NCBI GenBank assembly: GCA_016934645.1
Contig: JAFGSL010000149.1
Coordinates: 1 to 13,504, forward strand
Direction: 5' to 3'
DNA: 13,504 nucleotides
Source of the DNA: Anaerolineae bacterium
GTDB lineage: Bacteria > Chloroflexota > Anaerolineae > B4-G1 > SLSP01
Under the pieces are notes generated by a model. That model worked only from the letters and a program-made list of their open reading frames with translations. It was not told the DNA's origin and did no database searches. The position numbers and the translations under genes are program-made. This document shows positions 1 to 7,945 of the stretch, one piece after another (position 1 is the stretch's first letter; the number at the start of each line of letters is the position of its first letter).

Positions 1-44
1 GCTTGATCCAACAGACAAGCCTCTTCAGAGTCTGTGCTCTTCAC
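1..44 (-). CDS. Possible 5' end of a truncated minus-strand gene (weak)
   Basis: Reading the minus strand toward the left edge, an AGGAG sequence (complement of 51-55) lies 6 bases before a GTG codon at 42-44. The frame stays open for 14 codons to the window edge. A second in-frame GTG lies immediately upstream at 45-47. The predicted start is V-K-S-T-D-S-E-E-A-C-L-L-D-Q. It lies about 75 bases downstream of the leader-like element at 120-204, which fits a gene expressed from that element. The fragment is too short to identify, and an open frame of this length is expected by chance. Confidence 0.2.
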   Translation of the reverse strand, partial: MKSTDSEEACLLDQ

Positions 45-119
45 CACTTTCTCCTGTACTGCCACCATCCGCACCTCGCTTTCCCGTTCACACGGTTAAC
101 CTTATCTATACGTTCCATT

Positions 120-204
120 TCTGTTCCGCGCTCCGCCCTTCCGACAAGCAATACGCGTCAGAAGGTGTCAAAGCTATTCAATTTCAGGACGTCTTCGAAT
201 TACA
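120..204 (-). promoter_or_regulatory. Leader-like hairpin element, copy A
   Basis: On the minus strand this stretch aligns with the acetyltransferase leader at 1276-1362. Both copies share CTGAAA, then GCTT, then TTCTGACGC, then TGCTTGTC, GAAGG and GGAACAGA, in the same order and with nearly the same spacing. A 9-bp stem pairs 157-165 with 137-145 around an 11-base loop. Where its stem differs from copy B, pairing is kept through G-T wobbles. A -10-like TGTAAT (199-204) sits 8 bases before GTCCTGAAA, the same distance as TATAAT in copy B. I see no clear -35. It may be a transcribed cis-regulatory RNA, or a short dispersed repeat that carries its own promoter. Confidence 0.45.
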
Positions 205-492
205 CAACGAATAACGCAAAGCCATCCTGGACAGCATAATGTTATCGCCTCGACGTCCCTTGGCAACGATTGAAGGCGTAGCTCTACAAGCGATACAGCA
301 CCCGGTTGATTATAGCTACACTGCCAATTATACTTTCTTATGCACCTACCAGACACTCACAATGTCTGAACACATGCTCCTACTATACACAAGATATATC
401 AGATCGACAAGAAAAGAGTTAGTGTTACATCGCAATTATGTGGCAACTTCGTAAGCGACCGCTTGCGTATCCCCTCTCTATCTAAACGGCTA
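205..492. other. Stretch with no recognisable gene
   Basis: Open frames here (for example 71 codons at 239-454 on the plus strand) lack a ribosome binding site and give compositionally random peptides with no family resemblance. I see no tRNA, no CRISPR and no convincing terminator. AAGCG/CGCTT near 453-464 could pair but leaves only a two-base loop and has no T-run. The acetyltransferase transcript must end somewhere in this stretch. Confidence 0.5.
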
Positions 493-1260
493 TCACTGCA
501 TTGACGGATAAACTATCCCGCGCTGCCGCGAGCCTATCGAACCATCGATCTCGCGCAGAAGCTTGGCCGGAACTCCGCCAACCACGGTGTGAGGAGCCAC
601 ATCCTTGGTCACCACGGCGCCGGCTGCAATGACAGCGCCCTGTCCAACCCGCACACCATCCGTGATCACTGCCCCGGAGCCTATCCAGACATCATCCTCA
701 ATCACAATCCCTTCTGCCGTGATCCCCTGTTCCACAAAAGAACGCTGCGGATCATCGAAAACGTGGTTGACTGCAATAATCTGCACCATTGGAGAAGTAT
801 AGACCCGATCCCCAATTTTGACACCACCTTGCCCCCGAATCACGGTGTACTCGCCGATGAGACTATCCCGCCCGATACGGATACCGGCATGGGGCAAATC
901 GCGAAAGTTGTAGACATGGAGTACAACCCCGTGCATAACCAAAGTCCCTGTGCCGATCGTCACCCCTTGCGGACAAGCATGGATATACACCCCCCGATCG
1001 AGGTACACGCCATGCTCCAACTGAAGGTGGTTTGCGAAGCACAACTGCACACCAGGCTCAATGGCAGCCAAGCCTTGCATCTTCAGCATCAAGCGATAGA
1101 AGACAGCACGCAATCCCATACCCAAGGGCGTGGGGATCCAGGCGAACAGAAACTGCAATAGTTGTTCAAGCATATAACGGATAGGAGTATCGGCCTGACG
1201 CTGCAAATAGAGACCCAGGCCAGCAGTAGGGTACTGGTGGCTTAAATGCATCTGGTTCAA
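493..1260 (-). CDS. Left-handed beta-helix (hexapeptide-repeat) O-acetyltransferase
   Basis: This is a probable acetyl-CoA-dependent sugar or polysaccharide O-acetyltransferase of the LacA/NodL/WbbJ type. About 65 residues with a hydrophobic amphipathic N-terminus precede imperfect hexapeptide repeats (roughly residues 66-236), seen as [41 protein letters not shown] and [23 protein letters not shown] carries the catalytic His expected for the family (about residue 166). The [10 protein letters not shown] ending is also typical. I chose the TTG start at 1260 because GGGGAG lies 9 bases upstream of it. The next ATG is at 1251. The longer frame from 1332 would cover the structured leader and has no Shine-Dalgarno sequence. 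The acceptor substrate cannot be read from sequence; surface glycan modification is inferred. Confidence 0.85.
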   Translation of the reverse strand: MNQMHLSHQYPTAGLGLYLQRQADTPIRYMLEQLLQFLFAWIPTPLGMGLRAVFYRLMLKMQGLAAIEPGVQLCFANHLQLEHGVYLDRGVYIHACPQGVTIGTGTLVMHGVVLHVYNFRDLPHAGIRIGRDSLIGEYTVIRGQGGVKIGDRVYTSPMVQIIAVNHVFDDPQRSFVEQGITAEGIVIEDDVWIGSGAVITDGVRVGQGAVIAAGAVVTKDVAPHTVVGGVPAKLLREIDGSIGSRQRGIVYPSMQ

Positions 1261-1275
1261 CGATAGATTCTCCCC

Positions 1276-1362
1276 TCTGTTCCACGCCCCGTCCTTCTGA
1301 CAAGCAGTGGCGTCAGAAAGCATCATAAGCATTTGTAGGTTTCAGAACACCTCCCCATTATA
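1276..1362 (-). promoter_or_regulatory. Leader-like hairpin element, copy B, with the acetyltransferase -10
   Basis: On the minus strand it runs from the -10 TATAAT (1357-1362) through GTTCTGAAA, GCTT, a 9-bp hairpin (1312-1320 pairing with 1293-1301, 10-base loop), then GGGGCGTGGAACAGA, ending about 15 bases before the TTG start. Because the promoter lies directly upstream, the element should form the 5' untranslated leader of the acetyltransferase mRNA. It resembles copy A (120-204) over its whole length. I do not recognise it as a named riboswitch. Confidence 0.5.
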
Positions 1363-1385
1363 ACCAAAGGGGTTAGAGTTTGCAA
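1357..1385 (-). promoter_or_regulatory. Sigma-70-type promoter of the acetyltransferase gene
   Basis: TTGCAA (1380-1385) and a perfect TATAAT (1357-1362) are separated by 17 bases on the minus strand. Transcription should begin near 1350, giving a leader of about 90 bases. The intergenic region is divergent, so this promoter lies back to back with that of the histidine kinase gene. Confidence 0.7.
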
Positions 1386-1450
1386 AAAGCCCAAATTTCC
1401 AACCATCGCAGCGGTTTGCGCCAGAGATTCGTGCAAGTTGTAGGTCAACC

Positions 1451-1478
1451 ATGACTCTCATAAAAACTGTGTTACAAT
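1451..1478 (+). promoter_or_regulatory. Probable promoter of the histidine kinase operon
   Basis: ATGACT (1451-1456, four of six matches to TTGACA) and TACAAT (1473-1478) are separated by 16 bases, 32 bases ahead of the start codon. Nothing else in the 1333-1510 gap fits better on this strand. No clear operator is visible. Confidence 0.5.
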
Positions 1479-1510
1479 GAAAACGATCACCGGTTCAACC
1501 AGGCTTAACT

Positions 1511-3178
1511 ATGGAACAACAAATCACCGATCAAATATATCTACTGTTTGTTTCCTCTCCCGGGGACGAAACAGCAAAGGTGAGTGCGGCGCTCGCACAA
1601 CATCCTGCCATTACCGTCGTTCCCTGCGAGGATCACGAATCACTGGCGGACGTTTTGACGCAGGATACGATAGATGCCGTGTGCCTAACCACAAACGACG
1701 CCGGCATCCACGGCAATGACACCGAGGTATGGATCGCACAGCTCAAACGGCTAGATGGACGGTTGCCCATTATCATGCTCGCGTCTCCAGCAATGTATGC
1801 CGTCACCGCCGATCTGATGGACAAAACGAGGGTCATCGTCCTCTCAAAGGATGATGTACCACAACCATATTTCCCGACGTTGCTGCGAAGGCTGATCGAC
1901 TGTGAGAAGACGCAACAAATCGAGGCGGACTTCGACTTAAAAGATGCAACCATCCTAAGTCAAGCCTTAATTTCGGCTAACACACAACTTACACCGCAGA
2001 GAGTTCTCGCCGCGACATGCCAGCATATCCGACAAGCGCTCAATGTCTCGCTGGTTGTCGCTGGCTTGATCGAGGGTAATCAACTCGTCATCGTTGGTGA
2101 AGACCACGAGCCGGAGTACCCCTCCGCCATCGACGACGTAGTCTACCTAGCACAGACACCGTTCTTGCAATACGCACTGATGACACAGCGCACACTCGCC
2201 TTCAGCGATGTACAAACCGACATTCCACGTCTAGCCGATTACCTTCATCGCGCCAAAGCCCGCGGGTTTCTGATCACTCCCCTGGTGGCCCACGGCAAAG
2301 TCATTGGCATGGTCAGCGTGGAAAATGATGAACCACGCACCTTCACCCGACGCGAAATTGAACTGGTCAAGCTTATCGTTACCGCAGCCGCGCCGGCCTT
2401 GGAAAACGCACAGCTTTTCCAAGAAGTTCAAACTGCTCACCGGCGCACAGAAGAAGCTCTGGCCCACTTACAGCGCCTGGACGCACTTAAGACCCAGTTC
2501 ATCCAAAACGTCTCTCACGAGCTGCGCACCCCCCTCGCTATTGTGCGCGGCTATATCGACCTCACGCTCGATAGCGCGTTCGGCGATGAAATGGAACCGG
2601 TTTTGAAGCAAGCTTTCCAGACCATTCGCACGCACATCCACCACCTGAACACTCTGGTCGAGGCTATCACTGTGCTGGAAGACGCTGAGACACAACGCCT
2701 CTCGCCGATTCCACAGTCTGTACAGCCCATCGCACGGATGGCATTGCATGCGATCAGTCCACTGGCTGCTGAGCAGCAGATAAAGATCATCACCGACTTG
2801 CCGGACGCACTCCCGATTGTCAGCATAGACGCGCACTACATCCTTCGCGCACTCAGCCAAATACTCGACAACGCGATCAAATTCAACCGTAAGCCGGGAC
2901 GTATATGGGTCAAAGCAGAGGTAAACGAAGATGAAGTCTGGTTGCGGATTGAGGATGAAGGCATTGGCATCCCCGCGGTTGAGTTGCCACACATCTTCGA
3001 GCGTTTCTACCAGATCGATGGAACCACGAGCCGAAAGTATGGCGGCTTGGGATTAGGACTTGCCATTGTTAATGAAGTCATCGCCGCGCACCAAGGACGT
3101 GTGTGGGCTGAGAGCCAGGGCGAAGGCCAGGGAGCCGCACTCACCATCGCGCTGCCTATCCATAAACCAGAGGTATGA
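1511..3178 (+). CDS. Orphan GAF-domain sensor histidine kinase with receiver-like N-terminus
   Basis: This is a soluble two-component sensor kinase of 555 residues. Residues 9-130 have the alternating pattern of a receiver fold, but the usual phosphoacceptor Asp position reads Thr60 (DAVCLT) and the N-terminal acidic pair is missing, so it is probably a pseudo-receiver. Residues 145-300 form a GAF domain. A short coiled stretch leads to HisKA with the H-box SHELRTPL (His336). The HATPase domain has the N-box Asn454, DEGIGI at 482-487, an F-box FERFYQ and the G2 box GGLGLGLAIV. There are no transmembrane segments, so the signal is presumably cytoplasmic. No response regulator lies in the window. 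The stop codon overlaps the start of the lipoprotein gene (ATGA), implying coupled translation. The Shine-Dalgarno sequence is weak (AGG). Confidence 0.93.
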   Translation: MEQQITDQIYLLFVSSPGDETAKVSAALAQHPAITVVPCEDHESLADVLTQDTIDAVCLTTNDAGIHGNDTEVWIAQLKRLDGRLPIIMLASPAMYAVTADLMDKTRVIVLSKDDVPQPYFPTLLRRLIDCEKTQQIEADFDLKDATILSQALISANTQLTPQRVLAATCQHIRQALNVSLVVAGLIEGNQLVIVGEDHEPEYPSAIDDVVYLAQTPFLQYALMTQRTLAFSDVQTDIPRLADYLHRAKARGFLITPLVAHGKVIGMVSVENDEPRTFTRREIELVKLIVTAAAPALENAQLFQEVQTAHRRTEEALAHLQRLDALKTQFIQNVSHELRTPLAIVRGYIDLTLDSAFGDEMEPVLKQAFQTIRTHIHHLNTLVEAITVLEDAETQRLSPIPQSVQPIARMALHAISPLAAEQQIKIITDLPDALPIVSIDAHYILRALSQILDNAIKFNRKPGRIWVKAEVNEDEVWLRIEDEGIGIPAVELPHIFERFYQIDGTTSRKYGGLGLGLAIVNEVIAAHQGRVWAESQGEGQGAALTIALPIHKPEV

Positions 3179-3852
3179 TCATGACCACAGTTTCACGGTA
3201 TAACGTACTTCGCCTGCTTACCCTCCTGCTGCTAGTCACAGCTTGTAGTAGCCCCACCACCTCACCGTCGCCTGTGGCAACGCTAATAACCGCACCGACG
3301 ACAATGCCTCTGATCGACAACTTCGACCCACCCAATCCTGCTTGGGCACGTTTCGAAACAGAGGAAAGTGCTGTCTACGCGCAAGCCGATGAGCTTTACC
3401 TGGAGGATCGGGGGAAGGGTATCGCCGTATACGCGCCTCTCGCGGGAAAAACCTACACTGACACTGTCGTATCAGTACAGGTGCGGCACATCCAGGGCAC
3501 GGTGAATAATTGGATGGGTGTGATCTGCCGTCAACTGGATGAAGACAACTATTACCTGCTGGCAATCAGCGCGGATGGTTTCTATCTGATCCTTTTGGTC
3601 GAGAATGGTACAGCGACGCCATTGGTCGGTCCAAAAACCAGCGAAACCATCCGTACAGGCAAAGCGCGAAACGACCTTGAAGTTCGCTGCGCGGGTGACG
3701 CGCTGTCACTATGGGTTAACGACGAACGACTAGTCACGCACATTGATGATACGTTGTACAAACCCGGCGGCGTGGCACTCTTTGCCGATGCTGTCGAACG
3801 CGGCGAAACGTCTGTGACGGCGTTCGACAACTTTGCGCTCACGCAACCGTAA
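3175..3852 (+). CDS. Lipoprotein with a beta-sandwich (LamG / DUF1080-like) domain
   Basis: The 225-residue product starts with a short basic region, a hydrophobic stretch and a lipobox VTAC, so Cys24 should be lipidated and the protein surface- or membrane-anchored. A Ser/Thr/Pro-rich linker (25-45) leads to a domain (about 47-225) beginning DNFD and ending FDNFAL. It is rich in alternating hydrophobic strands, a pattern seen in concanavalin-like sandwich domains of the 3-keto-disaccharide hydrolase and LamG group. I see no catalytic motif, so a binding role is inferred. The start overlaps the kinase stop by 4 bases. An alternative in-frame ATG at 3181 would trim two residues. The tight coupling suggests a role near the kinase's signal or output. 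Confidence 0.75.
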   Translation: MIMTTVSRYNVLRLLTLLLLVTACSSPTTSPSPVATLITAPTTMPLIDNFDPPNPAWARFETEESAVYAQADELYLEDRGKGIAVYAPLAGKTYTDTVVSVQVRHIQGTVNNWMGVICRQLDEDNYYLLAISADGFYLILLVENGTATPLVGPKTSETIRTGKARNDLEVRCAGDALSLWVNDERLVTHIDDTLYKPGGVALFADAVERGETSVTAFDNFALTQP

Positions 3853-3873
3853 AGAGATTGGGGGATTGAGGGA

Positions 3874-4539
3874 ATGATGGCGGGCTGGAAACGTCATGTA
3901 CAGGCAGGATTGCTTGCGGCGTGGGGAATAGCCCTCGTCGGCTACTTCGGACCGTGGGTGGGACGGCAGGCGGCGGCGCTCGCCTGGAACGCCTATGATC
4001 TCTTCGACCTGCTGCGACTGCTTCCGGAGATTGAAACTGGCGCACTGTCAGTGAACTTGCAAGCCCTGCGGTTGCCGCTGGTAGGGCTGGCGGTCCTACT
4101 GCCCATGCTGTTGGTCAAAATCCACCGTATCTGGCGGATAATCGCTGCGCTCGTGGGTGCGGGATTGGCTCTGGCGACGTTACCCCCCTACCCCGAGATC
4201 GTGAGTGCATGGCACACGCCAGGCTGGCGCATCCCTTTCTGGTGGGGCATCGGTGCGATGCTGGGGGCCGGCGCAGCAGTATGGTTCGCACCACGCTTGG
4301 GACGTTACCGCCCTTGGATACTGCTGGCGTGGCTCGCGATTACCGGGCTACCCGCCGCAGCGACGTTCGCACGGTTGCTCCCTGCACTCCGCGCACTCCA
4401 CGCAGCGCTAGTCAATCCTGGATGGGGGTTCTGGACCTATATGGGCGGTCTGGGATGTATCGCCCTTCTCCTTTGGACGCAGGGTCTCGCTATGACCTTA
4501 ACAGAGTCAACGGAGAATCATTTAGCAAGGCAGGTGTGA
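3874..4539 (+). CDS. Six-helix membrane protein of unknown function
   Basis: I do not recognise a family. The 221-residue product has about six hydrophobic segments (near residues 11-29, 65-82, 87-105, 121-140, 147-166 and 186-204). Short basic connectors such as KIHRIWR and RLGRYRP suggest cytoplasmic loops. The hydrophilic piece at 41-60 (YDLFDLLRLLPEIETG) is probably external. There is no signal peptide beyond the first helix and no transporter signature. GAGGGA just upstream supports the ATG at 3874, and a second ATG follows directly. The gap to the lipoprotein gene is 21 bases and to the next gene 1 base, so it is in the same operon. Confidence 0.7.
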   Translation: MMAGWKRHVQAGLLAAWGIALVGYFGPWVGRQAAALAWNAYDLFDLLRLLPEIETGALSVNLQALRLPLVGLAVLLPMLLVKIHRIWRIIAALVGAGLALATLPPYPEIVSAWHTPGWRIPFWWGIGAMLGAGAAVWFAPRLGRYRPWILLAWLAITGLPAAATFARLLPALRALHAALVNPGWGFWTYMGGLGCIALLLWTQGLAMTLTESTENHLARQV

Positions 4540-4540
4540 T

Positions 4541-4816
4541 ATGCAGCGAAAGGATAATGAAGACGTTCCGATGGCGCACATTCAGGCCGTCAAAGCCCGC
4601 TACGAAGACGCTTTGCTGAAGAAGGCCAACGTCGTCGGCGTGGGGATTGGACTGCGGATGCGGTATGGCCGGCCCGTAGGCGGCCCAGCGTTGATTGTCA
4701 ATGTTACCCACAAAGTTCCCAGCGAAGAACTGCATCCCGAAGACCGCATTCCTGATATGCTCGACGGTGTGCGCGTGTGGGTAGAAGCCATCGGCGAAGT
4801 TAAGGCACAACGTTAA
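4541..4816 (+). CDS. Free-standing N-module of a NAL1-like trypsin-fold protease
   Basis: This 91-residue protein aligns along nearly its whole length with residues 1-85 of the protease encoded just downstream. Shared blocks are NVVGVGIGL against NVVACGLGY, ALIVNVTHKVPSEEL against SLIVSVTQKVPREQL, and IPDMLDGV against IPKSLEGI. It carries no His, Asp or Ser catalytic segment, so it cannot itself be a protease. It starts 1 base after the preceding stop; AGGCAGGTG upstream is a modest ribosome binding site. An internal ATG at 4571 is a less likely start. Roles as an inhibitor, chaperone or partner of the protease are guesses from the pairing. The module itself has no function that I know. Confidence 0.75.
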   Translation: MQRKDNEDVPMAHIQAVKARYEDALLKKANVVGVGIGLRMRYGRPVGGPALIVNVTHKVPSEELHPEDRIPDMLDGVRVWVEAIGEVKAQR

Positions 4817-4935
4817 GAGACGGAGTAAGAAGTAGGAAGTAAGGTTGTGGTTGAAATACGGCTATGGTTCAACCTGCAACCTGAAATCCATAACCTGAAA
4901 CTTGAGACTCGTAACCATTATCGAGAGGAGGAGCT
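4817..4935 (+). repeat. Intergenic tract of short imperfect direct repeats
   Basis: AACCTG occurs three times at short intervals (4871-4876, 4878-4883, 4892-4897), the last two extended to AACCTGAAA. It is preceded by three GTA(A/G)GAA-like heptads around 4825-4842. GGTTGAA (4849-4855) can pair with TTCAACC (4868-4874) over a 12-base loop, but no T-run follows. The tract ends in the strong AGGAGGAG binding site of the protease gene. It is too irregular for CRISPR and looks like simple intergenic repeat growth. Confidence 0.5.
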
Positions 4936-5943
4936 ATGAGTAACCACATTATGGCGCAAGCGCGCGCAATTTACCAACAGGTGTTGCCCGACCTGTTCAA
5001 GCGGCAGAACGTCGTGGCCTGCGGATTGGGCTACAAAATCAGCGAGGGACAAACCACCAGCGAACTCAGCCTCATCGTCTCCGTGACCCAGAAAGTGCCC
5101 CGTGAACAACTCACGTCACAGGACTTGATCCCCAAATCATTGGAAGGCATATTGACTGACGTGGTAGAAACCGGACGCATTCGTGCACAAGTCACAGATA
5201 ATCCCCGGGATCGTTTTCGACCGGCGCAACCGGGGATTTCCATCGGCCACCGCGACATCACCGCCGGGACCTTCGGCCTGCTGGTGCAGCGCAACGGCAC
5301 GCCCTTCATCCTCAGCAACAACCACGTCTTGGCTGATTCCAACGCGGGGAAGATCGGCGACCCCATCTACCAACCCGGCCCAGCCGATGGGGGAACCGCG
5401 GATGATCGCATCGCTGCGCTTTCCGATTTCATGCCATTGGACTTCGGCGACAACCCATCGCAGTGCTCAATTGCCGACAGCGTCGCCGCGTTGCTCAACT
5501 TTGTCGCCCGGGTGACCGGCTCCAGTCACCGGCTACAATCCGTGCAACAAACGTCGGGCGTCAACACAATGGATGCGGCACTGGCACAGCCGGATACGTC
5601 CGATCTCGTCATCCCGGACATACTTGGCCTGGGGATACCTACCGGGGTGAATACACCGGCTTTGGGTATGCAGGTGCAGAAAATGGGGCGAACGACCAGC
5701 TTGACGACTGGCTACATCACCCAGGTCGATGTGACCGTAAACGTAGATTATGCCGGGCGCACCGCAGTTTTCACCGACCAGATCATCACCAACAGCATGA
5801 GCAGTCCTGGCGATTCCGGCTCCGGCATCCTCGACATGGATCGCCGCGCTGTGGGTCTCCTCTTCGCCGGCTCGACCAGCGTGACCATCTTCACACCAAT
5901 TCAACGCATCCTGGACCACTTCAACGTACAACTCGCCCAATAG
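4936..5943 (+). CDS. Trypsin-fold serine protease, NAL1-like (S1 family)
   Basis: The 335-residue protein has an N-terminal module (about 1-90) followed by a chymotrypsin-fold domain. PGISIGHRDITAGTFG introduces the fold. The triad is readable as His130 in LSNNHVLAD, Asp213 in TMDAALA and Ser294 in GDSGSG. All three are intact, so it should be active. These segments match the NAL1-type proteases known from plants and many bacteria. There is no signal peptide, so it is probably cytoplasmic or released by a non-standard route. AGGAGGAG sits 4 bases before the ATG. The gene ends the operon and is followed by a hairpin terminator. Its N-module is duplicated as the separate protein encoded upstream. 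The substrate is unknown. Confidence 0.88.
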   Translation: MSNHIMAQARAIYQQVLPDLFKRQNVVACGLGYKISEGQTTSELSLIVSVTQKVPREQLTSQDLIPKSLEGILTDVVETGRIRAQVTDNPRDRFRPAQPGISIGHRDITAGTFGLLVQRNGTPFILSNNHVLADSNAGKIGDPIYQPGPADGGTADDRIAALSDFMPLDFGDNPSQCSIADSVAALLNFVARVTGSSHRLQSVQQTSGVNTMDAALAQPDTSDLVIPDILGLGIPTGVNTPALGMQVQKMGRTTSLTTGYITQVDVTVNVDYAGRTAVFTDQIITNSMSSPGDSGSGILDMDRRAVGLLFAGSTSVTIFTPIQRILDHFNVQLAQ

Positions 5944-5956
5944 CCCCATCGACAAA

Positions 5957-5990
5957 ACAGGGGCAACGTCAGTAAAAACGTTGCCCCTGT
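5957..5990. terminator. Bidirectional hairpin terminator
   Basis: A perfect 12-bp stem (ACAGGGGCAACG, 5957-5968, with its complement at 5979-5990) encloses the 10-base loop TCAGTAAAAA. It lies between the convergent protease and ZIP transporter genes. On the minus strand the stem is followed by TTTTG once the last paired T is counted, so intrinsic termination is best supported for the ZIP/recA transcript. On the plus strand only AATT follows, so termination there may be less efficient. Confidence 0.8.
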
Positions 5991-6007
5991 AATTCAAACC
6001 TGTCAAT

Positions 6008-6817
6008 CTACCCTAGCGCGACATCCAAAATCATCATCACAGTGAAGCCCAACATCACGCCGAAAGTGGCGAGATGGGTGTTGCCACCGTTTTGTGCTTC
6101 GGGGATAAGATCCTCGGCAACGACAAAGATCATCGCACCAGCAGCGAAAGCCAGCGCGTAGGGCAGAAGGGGACGCGCGACCAAGACTGCTGCAGCACCT
6201 AACACGCCCGCAACCGGTTCCACGAGGCCCGAAAGCTGCCCGTACCAGAAGCTCTTGAAAGGCATATTCCCCTCGCGTCGCAACGGCATAGAGACAGCCA
6301 TACCTTCGGGGAAATTCTGGATGCCTATGCCCAACGCCAGCGCGATGGCGCCCGCAATTGTAGCCGAGGGAAATCCCGATGCCACAGCACCAAAGGCCAC
6401 GCCTACCGCCAGCCCTTCCGGGAAGTTATGTAAGGTAATGGCGAGAATCAACAACGTGATGCGCCGCCACGTGGTTTTCACGCCCTCGGGATGGCCTTCA
6501 TCGCTGCGGTGGAGGTGCGGCAGGACAAAGTCAACACCGCGCAGGAAGACCCCGCCGAGTACGAAGCCCACAGCTGCTGGGACCCACGCCGGAACCGGTC
6601 CTCCTTCCGACATTTCGATAGCCGGAGCCAGCAATGACCAGTAGCTCGCGGCGATCATCACGCCGCCAGCAAAACCGAGCATACTGTCCAGAATTTTACG
6701 GCTGACTTGTCTGGTTAAAAAAACGGTTGCTGCTCCTAACGCCGTCATAGCCCACGTGAAAAGGGTGCCCAATAGAGCCTGAATCACCGGGTTTAGGTGT
6801 GACAAATATGCGACCAT
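6008..6817 (-). CDS. ZIP-family metal transporter (GufA/ZupT-like)
   Basis: This is an inner-membrane importer for divalent metals such as Zn, Fe or Mn; which metal cannot be told from sequence. The 269 residues hold about eight hydrophobic helices. The metal-binding signatures are HNFPEGLAVG (His130, Glu134) in helix 4 and QNFPEGMAVS (Asn168, Glu171) in helix 5. The cytoplasmic loop at 101-112 (HLHRSDEGHPEG) is His- and acid-rich, as usual in the family. EDLIPE near 235-240 is also typical. The gene begins 6 bases after the recA stop, so it is probably co-transcribed with recA. That partner is unexpected, since recX is the more familiar gene after recA. Confidence 0.92.
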   Translation of the reverse strand: MVAYLSHLNPVIQALLGTLFTWAMTALGAATVFLTRQVSRKILDSMLGFAGGVMIAASYWSLLAPAIEMSEGGPVPAWVPAAVGFVLGGVFLRGVDFVLPHLHRSDEGHPEGVKTTWRRITLLILAITLHNFPEGLAVGVAFGAVASGFPSATIAGAIALALGIGIQNFPEGMAVSMPLRREGNMPFKSFWYGQLSGLVEPVAGVLGAAAVLVARPLLPYALAFAAGAMIFVVAEDLIPEAQNGGNTHLATFGVMLGFTVMMILDVALG

Positions 6818-6823
6818 AGTAGG

Positions 6824-7888
6824 CTATGCCTCGTCTTCGAGCGCCGATCCACCATCATCCATATCGACGTCAGCACCGAATTCCAGCGGGATATCTTTCA
6901 TCTCGACCAGCCTTTGGCGGATGATGTCCTCAAGGGTATTGGCAAATTCTGGATTCTCCTTGAGATAGGTCTTCGCATTCTCGCGCCCCTGCGCGAAACG
7001 CTCACCATCGTAATAGTAGAACGAACCACGCTTGTCGATGACGTCCAGTTCAAGACCAACATCCATCAGATCGCCCTCACGACTAATGCCCTCGCCGAAC
7101 ATGATGTCAAATTCAGCCACGCGGAAGGGCGGAGCGACTTTGTTCTTGGTCACACGCACACGGGTACGGTGCCCAGTGACCTCGCCCTGCGCCTTGATCG
7201 CCGTCACGCGGCGCACGTCCAGTCGCACGGAAGCGTAGAACTTGAGCGCGCGCCCACCGCTGGTCGTCTCCGGTGAGCCGAACATCACGCCGATTTTCTC
7301 GCGCAGTTGGTTGGTGAAAATCATGATGGTGTTGCTCTGCTTGATCGCACCGGAAAGTTTGCGCAGTGCTTGACTCATCAAACGCGCCTGCAAGCCGGGA
7401 TGCGAATCGCCCATCTCGCCTTCGATTTCCGCGCGGGGAACGAGAGCTGCCACTGAGTCGATCACCACCACGTCCACGGCACCGCTGCGGACCAACGTCT
7501 CGGCGATTTCCAATGCCTGTTCGCCCGTATCGGGCTGCGAGATGTAAAGACCCTCAACATCGACGCCACAGCGTGCGGCGTAGCTAGGATCAAGCGCGTG
7601 CTCCATATCAATAAACGCCGCGATACCACCACAACGCTGCACTTCTGCAACGATATGTTGGCAGAGGGTGGTTTTGCCGGAACCCTCCGGACCATAAACC
7701 TCGGTGATGCGCCCACGTGGCACGCCGCCAACGCCCAACGCTACATCCAATGCTAATGATCCAGTGGGAACCGTTTCAACGTTCAGGTGGGTCGCGTCTC
7801 CCAGGCGCATCAACGCGCCATCGCCGAAGCGGCGCTTGATTTGCGCGACCGCTTGATCCAATACTTTTTGTCGTCCTTCGTCAGCCAT
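6824..7888 (-). CDS. recA: RecA recombinase
   Basis: This is the ATP-dependent strand-exchange protein of homologous recombination and co-protease for LexA in the SOS response. The 354-residue length is normal. Visible motifs are Walker A GPEGSGKT (66-73), [10 protein letters not shown], a Walker-B-like strand [12 protein letters not shown], and the DNA-binding loop L2 region [19 protein letters not shown] followed by [10 protein letters not shown]. The acidic C-terminal tail ending EDEA is also typical. There is no intein. AAGGAGGG (7894-7901) precedes the ATG by 5 bases. The gene has its own promoter with a LexA-like dyad and is followed closely by the ZIP gene. Confidence 0.98.
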   Translation of the reverse strand: MADEGRQKVLDQAVAQIKRRFGDGALMRLGDATHLNVETVPTGSLALDVALGVGGVPRGRITEVYGPEGSGKTTLCQHIVAEVQRCGGIAAFIDMEHALDPSYAARCGVDVEGLYISQPDTGEQALEIAETLVRSGAVDVVVIDSVAALVPRAEIEGEMGDSHPGLQARLMSQALRKLSGAIKQSNTIMIFTNQLREKIGVMFGSPETTSGGRALKFYASVRLDVRRVTAIKAQGEVTGHRTRVRVTKNKVAPPFRVAEFDIMFGEGISREGDLMDVGLELDVIDKRGSFYYYDGERFAQGRENAKTYLKENPEFANTLEDIIRQRLVEMKDIPLEFGADVDMDDGGSALEDEA

Positions 7889-7945
7889 ACCAGCCCTCCT
7901 TGAAAAGATGCGAATTACGAATGTGAAAATGGATTTTGTATCTTA

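Noticed and set aside
3..454. Two plus-strand open frames of 78 and 71 codons at the left edge
   Set aside because: No ribosome binding site, no recognisable motif, and composition unlike neighbouring genes. The first also covers the conserved leader element.
589..1161. A 190-codon plus-strand open frame opposite the acetyltransferase
   Set aside because: It overlaps a well-supported hexapeptide-repeat gene. Its composition (His, Pro and Asn rich) is that of an antisense shadow.
4820..4905. Possible CRISPR or iteron array from repeated AACCTGAAA
   Set aside because: Only three short copies, irregular spacing and no unique spacers of constant length.
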